Part shown: positions 54,991-62,736 of the stretch, piece by piece
Layout of the letters: every line of letters begins with the position of its first letter
How positions within the stretch are numbered: the stretch's first letter is position 1
Source: Candidatus Kryptonium thompsonii
GTDB taxonomy: Bacteria > Bacteroidota > Ignavibacteria > Kryptoniales > Kryptoniaceae
DNA length: 64,000 nucleotides
Direction: 5' to 3'
Assembly: GCA_001442925.1 (NCBI GenBank)
Contig: LDXX01000011.1
Coordinates: 1-64,000 of the forward strand
The notes under the pieces: generated by a model
Database searches by the model: none
What the model was told of the DNA's origin: nothing
What the model saw: only the letters and a program-made list of their open reading frames with translations
Translations under genes and position numbers: made by a program

Positions 54991-56658
54991 TCACTTCAAA
55001 AGAATCATTCTCCTTGAAACCTCAAATTTACCCGCTTTAATTTTGTAAATATAAACTCCACTTGCAACCCTTGCTCCACTTTCATCAGTTCCATCCCAAC
55101 TCAACCTATGTCTTCCAGCTACGAAATGCGTATTTTCCACCAAGGTTTTAACCAATCTTCCATCGATTGTGTAAATTTTTAATGTTACAAATTCATCCTT
55201 CGGCAAATTGAATTCAATCCATGTCGTCGGGTTAAATGGGTTTGGATAGTTTTGAGCAAGATAATAACCCGTTAAAATTTCGTCATTTTGGGCTTGAACC
55301 TTCACAGCCACATCACTTTCAAACACAATGAAAAATCCCCTCGTTGAATCAGGTCTTTGCAATGAGCCAATGACAACTTCTCTTTTACCGTCTCCATCCA
55401 TATCTACCCCTGGAATGCTAACATAATAATATCTTGGGGTTCCAATTGTATCATCAAGGAATACACTCCATTCCCAACTTGTCGAGTCAGCGAAAGAACC
55501 AGAACCTTTATATTCAATGTGGTAAACATTTCGATAATTCCCAGCCACAATTATATCTAAATTTCCATCACCATCCAAATCCCCATAATCAGCTCCTCGA
55601 GTATAATCCCAACCACCAACTTTACGGAAGTAGGTTGAATCAATCTCACTCACATCATTTGGTTTCTTATTCTCAATAAATACAAGCTGCCCATTTGTTG
55701 CCATTGCAAATCCTTCTGGGTAACCATCGTTATCCATATCCATAAATTTCAAATTTCTTAATGTTCCAACCGTAGTTCCTGAACCAATGTGCGAATTTCT
55801 GACAACTTTTTTAATAACATAATTATCAGGTCCTTCAGCTTCAACTATTACCCATGTAAAATCAGTCCATGTTCCAAACCAAATTTCCTTCTTCCCGTCT
55901 TTATCAAAGTCTGTTACCGCAATATCAAATGCCCAAGTTGCGGTAAGAGAACTATCTTTAAATTCAACCTTGAATGTAGAAAAGGGTCCAAGGTCATTTC
56001 CATCAAGTGAGATTATCCAAGTGTGAATTCCTGATGTTCTGTCTATCAATGCTATCTCTTGCTTGCCATCGGCGTCAAAATCATCAGGCAAAAGATATGT
56101 TAACCTAAACCCAGCATCGCCATCCGCCGAATAGTCTAAATTCCAACTGAACGTTGGTTCACTTGGGAATGTTCCAGATTGAGAATCAAATTCATAAAAA
56201 AATATCTTATCTGGATTTGAAATCCCTGAGTTAGGGTCAGCATTAGAGGGGTTAACAAAACAAATTTCATAATTCCCATCCCCATCAACGTCTGTAATAT
56301 TTACGCCAGGAAAACTATAACCCGTCGTAACCGATGTCAAAGGTAATCCAACAGACCACAAAAGTTTGTAATTATCATTACCATTATTCTCAAACCAAAA
56401 AATCCATTTCGTCGTATCTCCCGAAGATGGGCTTGAAACAGTCGGATCATTTATCGCAAGTATTTCAAGTTTCCCATTCTTGTTTAAATCTAAACCAGCG
56501 ATGACGTCATCACAACCATCAATCTTAGGGATAACTGGATAATTCGCTACATAAGAGACATGGAAACCTGATTTCAAGTAATACAATGGATATTGAACTT
56601 GAGCCAAGGAAACTGAAACCAACGAGAGTAAAATAAGTAAAGCAAGAGTTTTTTTCAT
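54991..56658 (-). CDS. Secreted FG-GAP-repeat protein with T9SS-type sorting domain, copy B
   Basis: The 555-residue protein has a signal peptide ending VSLAQ and GGGAGG 8 bases before the ATG. FG-GAP-type motifs repeat through the body (DLNKNGKLEI, DVDGDGNYEI, DFDADGKQEI, DFDKDGKKEI, DLDGDGNLDI, DMDGDGKREV). The C-terminus starts YPNPFNPTTWIEFNLPKDE and ends SGVYIYKIKAGKFEVSRRMILLK-like, a T9SS/FlgD-type sorting domain. It is a paralogue of the adjacent copy A. Each copy has its own promoter and terminator, so they are separate units. Function is unknown. Confidence 0.87.
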   Translation of the reverse strand: MKKTLALLILLSLVSVSLAQVQYPLYYLKSGFHVSYVANYPVIPKIDGCDDVIAGLDLNKNGKLEILAINDPTVSSPSSGDTTKWIFWFENNGNDNYKLLWSVGLPLTSVTTGYSFPGVNITDVDGDGNYEICFVNPSNADPNSGISNPDKIFFYEFDSQSGTFPSEPTFSWNLDYSADGDAGFRLTYLLPDDFDADGKQEIALIDRTSGIHTWIISLDGNDLGPFSTFKVEFKDSSLTATWAFDIAVTDFDKDGKKEIWFGTWTDFTWVIVEAEGPDNYVIKKVVRNSHIGSGTTVGTLRNLKFMDMDNDGYPEGFAMATNGQLVFIENKKPNDVSEIDSTYFRKVGGWDYTRGADYGDLDGDGNLDIIVAGNYRNVYHIEYKGSGSFADSTSWEWSVFLDDTIGTPRYYYVSIPGVDMDGDGKREVVIGSLQRPDSTRGFFIVFESDVAVKVQAQNDEILTGYYLAQNYPNPFNPTTWIEFNLPKDEFVTLKIYTIDGRLVKTLVENTHFVAGRHRLSWDGTDESGARVASGVYIYKIKAGKFEVSRRMILLK

Positions 56659-56773
56659 ATCGTCCTCCCATTTTTAGTTTTAACTTTAGAACCAGAGTGT
56701 GAAAAACAGGTAGGTGCTTTTGATTATCTTCCTACTTTAAAAAATGATATTAAGGTGCTACCTTCTAAATCTA

Positions 56774-56802
56774 AAAATAGAAAACCCGATAAACTTTGTC
56801 AA
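56774..56802 (-). promoter_or_regulatory. Promoter for FG-GAP protein copy B
   Basis: On the minus strand, consensus TTGACA (56802-56797) and TATTTT (56779-56774) are 17 bases apart. The predicted leader is about 110 bases. Confidence 0.7.
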
Positions 56803-56848
56803 GGGAAAACTTATAAATTTCAAGGTACTTAAAAATTCTCTAAGAATA

Positions 56849-56874
56849 ACCCTCGTTCGAGTCCAGAAGAGGGT
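56849..56874 (-). terminator. Terminator after the GWxTD gene
   Basis: The minus strand reads ACCCTCTTC, a 7-base loop, GAA, one bulged C, then GAGGGT, followed by a T-rich stretch (TATTCTT). It lies just after the stop at 56881. Confidence 0.65.
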
Positions 56875-56880
56875 GTGATT

Positions 56881-58224
56881 TTATCTTTGCATTAAAAGAT
56901 ACATCCACTCTTCATTCTTTATCTCGCCGACAAGCGTTGAATGCAAAAGCTCATACGAACCAAAACCTGTTCTATCTCCAAATACAAATATAACTCCGCC
57001 TTGCAAATTATAATAATGCCAAATTTCATACGGTTTCATATTTTCAGAATATGGATACCTTTCTACTTCATCGGGGGGTCCGTAAATAATGTAAACTCTT
57101 CCTCTATCAGTTCTCCAGCCTGGTGTCAACCTGGTTGCAAACTTTACATTTGCTTGCTCAACCCTTTCAAGGTATTTTTTTCTAAATTCAACACCGCCTC
57201 TCCTTGCCCAGAAAGCCCCAAGAAACCTACGCTTTGCATCAACACCTTTTAATTGCGAATATATACTTGCTTCCTCCTGAGTTGAGATATAAACTGCCTT
57301 CGAAAATTCGTCATCAAGGGATTTCTCATCAATCCCCAATAGTTCAGCTGTGATCGATGATGTATCAATTCTCGGCGCTACACTAGGATTATAGATGAAA
57401 AATTTTCTCCTGTTTTCTGCAAGAATTGACCCATCAACTTCAGATATAACGACATCAAGATAATAAATACCTGTTGGCAACATATTAACATTAACAGTTC
57501 CAACCTCAACAACAGAATTGTAAACTTTATTCCTTACAAATTTTCTCTCCCTGATATCAGGCACTTTGTTTTGATTGTTGTCAAGAACGCTTATGTTAAT
57601 ATGAAATTGCTCTCCTTTAACCCCGCTCAAAACATTGTAAAGTTCAAAATAGTAATAAAGCACTGGAACATTTAAACCGTATAAAGCCGTTGGATTTGGA
57701 ACAACCCTATAAGAATTCTTGTAAAAAACATCCGTTGTGTCCGTTGACTTGCTTATCGAGTAACAAAATTCTAAACTGCTTATCATTAATTTATCCTTGC
57801 TATCAAACACAGGGACATTAACATCAAATGAGACACTATCATAATTTTGAGTATTGTGAAGGTCAAGAGCTCTCATAATTATCCGATATTTCCCGCTTGG
57901 GACATAAAACCTCAAAACATCCACAATATCCTCGCCAGCAACTTTACTTGTATCTTCAAAGCTTGTCTCCACCTTCCAACCTTTTCTAATCAAAGTTGAA
58001 TCTTTCTCAATATTAATAACATCAAGCCGTAAATATGCTGAAATGTTATATCTACCATTTTTAAATTCGTATAAAAACTTTGACTTCTGAAGCGAATAAA
58101 ATATCTCAAGGTAACTTTCTCTTTCGGAATGACGAAATACGGAGTAATCAACATTTAAACCAAGTCTTCCCTCAACGAAAAGATTCGCAAACAAACCAAT
58201 GAAGGTGAAAAGCAATAGATTCAT
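56881..58224 (-). CDS. GWxTD-domain protein
   Basis: The 447-residue protein has a weak N-terminal signal (LLLFTFIGLFANLFVEG) and a long beta-rich region. Its C-terminal domain is diagnostic of GWxTD proteins: QLKGVDAKRRFLGAFWARR, then GWRTD at residues 369-373 followed by RGRVYIIYGPPDEVER. This domain is found in FCB and related bacteria on exported proteins of unknown function, often near PorV-like and secreted-protein genes, as here. A terminator follows. Confidence 0.88.
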   Translation of the reverse strand: MNLLLFTFIGLFANLFVEGRLGLNVDYSVFRHSERESYLEIFYSLQKSKFLYEFKNGRYNISAYLRLDVINIEKDSTLIRKGWKVETSFEDTSKVAGEDIVDVLRFYVPSGKYRIIMRALDLHNTQNYDSVSFDVNVPVFDSKDKLMISSLEFCYSISKSTDTTDVFYKNSYRVVPNPTALYGLNVPVLYYYFELYNVLSGVKGEQFHINISVLDNNQNKVPDIRERKFVRNKVYNSVVEVGTVNVNMLPTGIYYLDVVISEVDGSILAENRRKFFIYNPSVAPRIDTSSITAELLGIDEKSLDDEFSKAVYISTQEEASIYSQLKGVDAKRRFLGAFWARRGGVEFRKKYLERVEQANVKFATRLTPGWRTDRGRVYIIYGPPDEVERYPYSENMKPYEIWHYYNLQGGVIFVFGDRTGFGSYELLHSTLVGEIKNEEWMYLLMQR

Positions 58225-58275
58225 CGTGATTTTTTGGCTTTATTTAGTTTGGCAAATTTGTACTTAAATAAAAAA

Positions 58276-58308
58276 GGGTGAGCCCAGAACTTTATTCCGA
58301 GCCCACCC
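58276..58308 (-). terminator. Terminator after the PorV-like gene
   Basis: As minus-strand RNA, a 14-bp stem with three G-U pairs (GGGUGGGCUCGGAA with UUCUGGGCUCACCC, 5-base loop) is followed by UUUUUUAUUU. The wobble pairs hide it at the DNA level. Confidence 0.88.
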
Positions 58309-58342
58309 CAAACCTCAACTTAACAGTTCAGAGAAAGTAAGG

Positions 58343-59362
58343 TTACATTGCAACTCTAACTGTAAGGAATTGATTGTTGTTGAAGAATTTAACCTTTCTG
58401 TATGTATACTCAACGCTTGCCTCAAGAGTTCCACCAAGCGGTATATTTAGACCAACGCCAAAAGATGGCGAATTAAATATGTAATCAGCTTCATTAACAT
58501 AAGAATACCCAAGCCTCAGGAAAAGCATATTGTTGAACGAATACTCAAGCCCTCCCTTATATTCATCAAGCGTGAAGTTATTATTTTGGAAGCTTCCAGC
58601 AAGTGTAAGCGAATGTGCCTCACCAACTTTCAAATTGTAAGCAAATCCGAGCTCAAACGCAGCAGGAAGCTCAAATTCTTGAAGTGGCACTCTTAAAGAC
58701 CTCACGGGTGCACCTGGTTCAGAACCTGGGATAACAACACCCCATTCAAGGTCTGGTCCATCAAATCTCATGTTTCCACCCACATTTTTCATAACCGCAC
58801 CAAATCTCAAACCGCTTTCAAGGCGATACTGTAAACCTATATCAACCGCAAAGCCAACTGCTGACTCTCTTAAAATTCTCTCGCTTATAAGTTTGAAGTT
58901 TGCTCCAACATAAATTCTGTCAGTCATCCTTCTTGAATATGAAAGCGCAGCTGTAAGATAGTTCGGGCTAAATGTTTCACCCGTCCCATCAGGTGCATCA
59001 ACGGTCGTAAGTGGAATCTGACCGAAATCAAGCGACTTTAAACTTAAACCAAATACACCAACACCACCAAAATTAGCAATCACAGCGAGATAATTCACCT
59101 TCAAATCAGCGATAAATGAAACATGTGAAAACATTGCTTCTGCTGACTTATTCACAAAGCTTGCTCCAGCTGGATTCCAGAACAATGCATCAACTCCATT
59201 TGCTTCAGCAACAACTCCACCACCAAGTGCGACACCTCTTGAACCCACAGGAATTCTCAACTCCTCTGCCCCTGCTGTCCCTTTACGCTTGCTTGTCCCT
59301 GCTTCAAGCGATGTCAAAATTATTGCTAAACTTATGAATATTAATGTTATTTTTTTCAACAT
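58343..59362 (-). CDS. PorV/PorQ-family outer-membrane barrel protein
   Basis: The 339-residue protein has a signal peptide (residues 1-21) and the PorV/PorQ start region GTAGAEELRIPVGSRGVALGGGVVAEANGVDALFWNPAGA near residues 28-68. About a dozen amphipathic strands follow, ending in a terminal strand with aromatic residues (FFNNQFLTVRVAM). PorV shuttles T9SS cargo between the translocon and the attachment complex, whereas other family members have no proven role. It sits directly downstream of a large T9SS-like secreted protein, which fits a cargo-related function by inference. Confidence 0.85.
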   Translation of the reverse strand: MLKKITLIFISLAIILTSLEAGTSKRKGTAGAEELRIPVGSRGVALGGGVVAEANGVDALFWNPAGASFVNKSAEAMFSHVSFIADLKVNYLAVIANFGGVGVFGLSLKSLDFGQIPLTTVDAPDGTGETFSPNYLTAALSYSRRMTDRIYVGANFKLISERILRESAVGFAVDIGLQYRLESGLRFGAVMKNVGGNMRFDGPDLEWGVVIPGSEPGAPVRSLRVPLQEFELPAAFELGFAYNLKVGEAHSLTLAGSFQNNNFTLDEYKGGLEYSFNNMLFLRLGYSYVNEADYIFNSPSFGVGLNIPLGGTLEASVEYTYRKVKFFNNNQFLTVRVAM

Positions 59363-59411
59363 CTCTCTTACTCCGTTGTTTATTTTTTAATTTTTAAAAC
59401 CTATAAAAAGC

Positions 59412-59436
59412 CCCGGCGCAGGCAAATGCACCGGGG
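59412..59436 (-). terminator. Terminator after the large secreted protein gene
   Basis: Stem CCCCGG/CCGGGG, extended by GCA/TGC across a small bulge, is followed on the minus strand by CTTTTTATAG. Confidence 0.8.
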
Positions 59437-59445
59437 AACTCTTTA

Positions 59446-62400
59446 TTAGAAGTATCTCAATCTCTCCTCTCTCTGGAAGACAACAACTTTCAAAATCTTG
59501 CTGCCAACGCCAGGCACATCAACATGAACGATATAAATTCCGCTTGCCACAGGCACACCAGCTTCATTTCTCAAATCCCACCTCGCATAAGGACTATCGT
59601 CATCCTTCTGAATTGTTCTAATAAGGTCTCCAGCAACTGTGAATATCCTTATTGTGCACTTATTAGGTAATCTTGTGAATGTAATGAATGCTTCGGTTAT
59701 ATCCTTCTCAAGTGGTGATGCTCCAAAGTATGGATTCGGGAATGCATTAACTTTTTCAAGGTCAGATTTCGCAGTCTCAACTGAATATGTCGGTGCAGAA
59801 GGAGCAGTTATCTCGAACACATCGTTAACAGTGTTTGGATGATTCGCATATATCTCTAACTCATCACCGCTGCTAAATGCAACATTACCCCTGCGATTCC
59901 ATGTAGCCATATACATAACGGGCAAATCGTTGCTCAATATATCCACTGATAAATTCGGATCTTGTGTCTCACTATAAGCAACATCAAATATAAACAGCCA
60001 TTCACGAGGTCCTGAAGCTGCAATATTATCATAAACATTAAAATCACCAGGCCAATATTTTCCGTCTACAAGTCCGTTTGTAGCATTATTCTCCAAAAAT
60101 CCAACAGCAAGTCTCCTTGGTGGATTCGCCTCTATGTCATACACAGCGAGCGGAACATTCTTTTGTCCATTCAAACCGAACTCCTGAAATGCATATCCTC
60201 CATCTGGGTTCTTTATATATGGCGCAAATTCTGGCTTTGCCGGAGCTGCATTTGCCCTTCTTAAATATCTATACCCAAACGATGCATTTTCTGGAGCACC
60301 TGTAATATTACCATCAGTATCAGTATTAGCGAAGACAATTCTTATATTCCTTAACTTATCAGGAGTAACAACATCACTGTGCTCATTACCGCTCACAAAC
60401 AAGCCATATGGTGAAATATATCCAAATGCACCATTGAATGTAAACAAATGTTCTGGCAAACCAAAACCTGTCATAATATCCGCATTAGCCCATGTCAACT
60501 TTCTCGTTCCCTTGGTCCACGCCCAACCTTTCGGCCCAGGTAGTGGTCCAACAACTTTAAATTGAATTCCATCTACAACGGTATAGTTACCATCGCCACT
60601 CTGATTTGTCTGCCCGCTTAACTTAACTTGATTTGTATTAAGATCAATGAGTTTCCATGTGATTTCACCAGCCACTTCTTCAAATCGTACTTCATACTTA
60701 TGTCCGGTTAACTTTGTCGGATCAACCACAAGACCAAACACTTCACCATCACTCACACCTTGCTTGTGAATACCTCTTACAGTATCACCAACCGCGCTTG
60801 TATACCTTACACCAGGGCTAACAGGCTTTGGCGTAACAGTTATTATATTTCTTGCGCTTTCATAGAATCTTGGCACGCCATATGGGTTATATGCATAGGC
60901 AGTTACCGCAAAGTAATAAGGTCTTCCATTGACGAGAGGTTTATCATTAAGGTAATCTTTCTTTATTCTTATAGTTCTTTCAATTCCACTGTCAGTTCCT
61001 TTGACAACGGTAACTTCAATATTTTCACCTCTCGCTGGATCAAATACCCAATCCTTTATGTCCTTAACATCATTCACAACATCAAAAACTGCAATCCTTG
61101 TCCATTTTGTTGGTTGAGTTGGTGAATCAAACTGATAAACAATAAATCCTTCAAAGTTATATCTTGTCGGATTTCCATCTGGATCACGGTCAATTAAGTC
61201 TATCTCGCTATATTCATCGATATTTTTGTCATAAGGCCAATAGAGAATGATCTCTCTGTCAAGCTCTGCAACTTGAACATTTGGAGCTGGTGGTGTCGGT
61301 GGAAGTTGGAAATCAATATCATAAGCTATCTGCGCTTGCCTGTCGACAAGTTTTAAAACCGTCACACTATTAACATTGCTTGAACCTCTCGCAATAAGCA
61401 AACCGAAAACGATTTCCTGTGTATCACCAGGGGCAAGTGTAAATGGACCATTTGACATCAAAAATCTTCTATCACCCGGCGATAAGGTCGTAGGACCAAC
61501 TCTTGTCCCATCAAGCCAACCTGTTCTTGCCTCTGGATCGCCTGGGAAAACAAATCTCGTTGCTTGATTTGTGTTAGGATCAACATAAGGTGTTCCATCT
61601 GCAAGATATCCTTTCATAAAGTTATACGCTTCATCTGCAAATTCAGGATCACGATACGGGAACGGTGCACCATTCCAGTAGAATGTAAACGCATACATCG
61701 GGAGGTTCTTATATCCTTTCCACCATTTACCAAATGCCTTTGCTGAATCATTCGGATTGCCAGTGTATACTCTTACCCCTTGGAAGAAGTCCCTTCCAAT
61801 TGCTGGCGGTGCAGAACCATAAACATTATCTGTATTACTTGCGTTATAGCAATATCCCAAGCTCAATGTTGTATCACATCCAACATAATCATCACCTGCA
61901 TATCCAAGGTCAGGGTCATCCCAAAGTGCGACAAATGTTGAATCGTATGTATTGTTGCCTTTATTGATTATTAAACACTTCACAAACATCATATCACCAA
62001 ATGCGTCAACCCTATTATATCCCCAAATCGTCATTTGAACTTCAAGTCCCATCGGTGCAGTTTTAAAGATATTGTGCGCAGCTGGATTAGCATCATTAAA
62101 TACCATCCACAATGTTTGATCACCCATCAAAAGAGGTCTATCAACGCCCCTTGTGAAAACACCATCACCATTAACATCCTCCCATGGAGCTCCGTCCTCA
62201 ACGGGCCAATTCAGGTAATCATCACTTGGGTTATAAAGATCTGTCTTATTGATTTTCCAAATTTTATACCTCGGATTATCTGGATTATCCGGCTGACCAT
62301 TCGGAAGTATCTTACCAGGTTCAAATTCAACTTGATATTCAGCAGCGGCTGTTCTTAATTCACCTGTTCCTCTTACTTTACCTGCAACCCAAACTCCAGC

Positions 62401-62652
62401 AGCAAAATCGGCCGTCTTATGAGACCCCTTGGGCCACTCAAGTCCAGCATCACCCGTCCTGTGATAGCTCACATATTGACCGGTATTTTCAACATCATTT
62501 GAAATTCTGTTAACATCAAATTTTTCCAGAACTAAAACATTTGATTTCAATATCGATGCAATTTTCCCACGTTCGCTGTTTCTTTCTTTAGCTGCTACTG
62601 TTAAGGTAAAGGCAAAGATAAACAATGTTAAAATTACAATTAACCTTCGCAT
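59446..62652 (-). CDS. Very large secreted protein with FlgD/T9SS-like C-terminal domain
   Basis: The 1068-residue protein has a signal peptide (residues 1-21, ending LTVAA) and GGAGG before its ATG. Most of the body is not a family I can name: it is beta-rich with tryptophan-rich stretches (GLEWPKGSHKTADFAAGVWVAGKV; MGDQTLWMVFNDANPAAHN; DDPDLGYAGDDYVGCDT). A fibronectin-III-like segment (about 445-610) ends in RPYYFAVTAYAYNP. The C-terminal about 85 residues start AFPNPYFGASPLEKD and contain IRIFTVAGDLIRTI and SGIYIVHVDVPG, a FlgD-like/T9SS type fold with an atypical RLRYF end. It lies between the TonB receptor and PorV-like genes, probably as surface-exposed or secreted cargo of that cluster. 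Confidence 0.82.
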   Translation of the reverse strand: MRRLIVILTLFIFAFTLTVAAKERNSERGKIASILKSNVLVLEKFDVNRISNDVENTGQYVSYHRTGDAGLEWPKGSHKTADFAAGVWVAGKVRGTGELRTAAAEYQVEFEPGKILPNGQPDNPDNPRYKIWKINKTDLYNPSDDYLNWPVEDGAPWEDVNGDGVFTRGVDRPLLMGDQTLWMVFNDANPAAHNIFKTAPMGLEVQMTIWGYNRVDAFGDMMFVKCLIINKGNNTYDSTFVALWDDPDLGYAGDDYVGCDTTLSLGYCYNASNTDNVYGSAPPAIGRDFFQGVRVYTGNPNDSAKAFGKWWKGYKNLPMYAFTFYWNGAPFPYRDPEFADEAYNFMKGYLADGTPYVDPNTNQATRFVFPGDPEARTGWLDGTRVGPTTLSPGDRRFLMSNGPFTLAPGDTQEIVFGLLIARGSSNVNSVTVLKLVDRQAQIAYDIDFQLPPTPPAPNVQVAELDREIILYWPYDKNIDEYSEIDLIDRDPDGNPTRYNFEGFIVYQFDSPTQPTKWTRIAVFDVVNDVKDIKDWVFDPARGENIEVTVVKGTDSGIERTIRIKKDYLNDKPLVNGRPYYFAVTAYAYNPYGVPRFYESARNIITVTPKPVSPGVRYTSAVGDTVRGIHKQGVSDGEVFGLVVDPTKLTGHKYEVRFEEVAGEITWKLIDLNTNQVKLSGQTNQSGDGNYTVVDGIQFKVVGPLPGPKGWAWTKGTRKLTWANADIMTGFGLPEHLFTFNGAFGYISPYGLFVSGNEHSDVVTPDKLRNIRIVFANTDTDGNITGAPENASFGYRYLRRANAAPAKPEFAPYIKNPDGGYAFQEFGLNGQKNVPLAVYDIEANPPRRLAVGFLENNATNGLVDGKYWPGDFNVYDNIAASGPREWLFIFDVAYSETQDPNLSVDILSNDLPVMYMATWNRRGNVAFSSGDELEIYANHPNTVNDVFEITAPSAPTYSVETAKSDLEKVNAFPNPYFGASPLEKDITEAFITFTRLPNKCTIRIFTVAGDLIRTIQKDDDSPYARWDLRNEAGVPVASGIYIVHVDVPGVGSKILKVVVFQREERLRYF

Positions 62653-62694
62653 ACTTGTTCCTCCGGAATTTATTTTTTAAAAATCAACCGAAAG

Positions 62695-62720
62695 CGGGCA
62701 CGCTTTTTAAGGCGTGCCCG
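62695..62720 (-). terminator. Hairpin after the TonB receptor gene, partial terminator or attenuator
   Basis: A perfect 9-bp stem (CGGGCACGC with GCGTGCCCG, 8-base loop) lies between the TonB receptor stop and the next gene. On the minus strand it is followed by CTTTCGG before a later TTTTT run, so termination may be incomplete and allow read-through into the downstream gene. Confidence 0.65.
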
Positions 62721-62736
62721 AGGTAACTAAAAAATC

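Noticed and set aside
56851-56866. TTCGAGTCC stretch resembling a tRNA T-arm
   Set aside because: No acceptor or anticodon arm can be formed around it. It is better explained as the loop of the terminator after the GWxTD gene.
60760-62358. Several plus-strand ORFs of 60-121 codons opposite the large secreted protein
   Set aside because: They are antisense, have no start signals and show no family resemblance, while the minus-strand frame of 1068 codons is intact.
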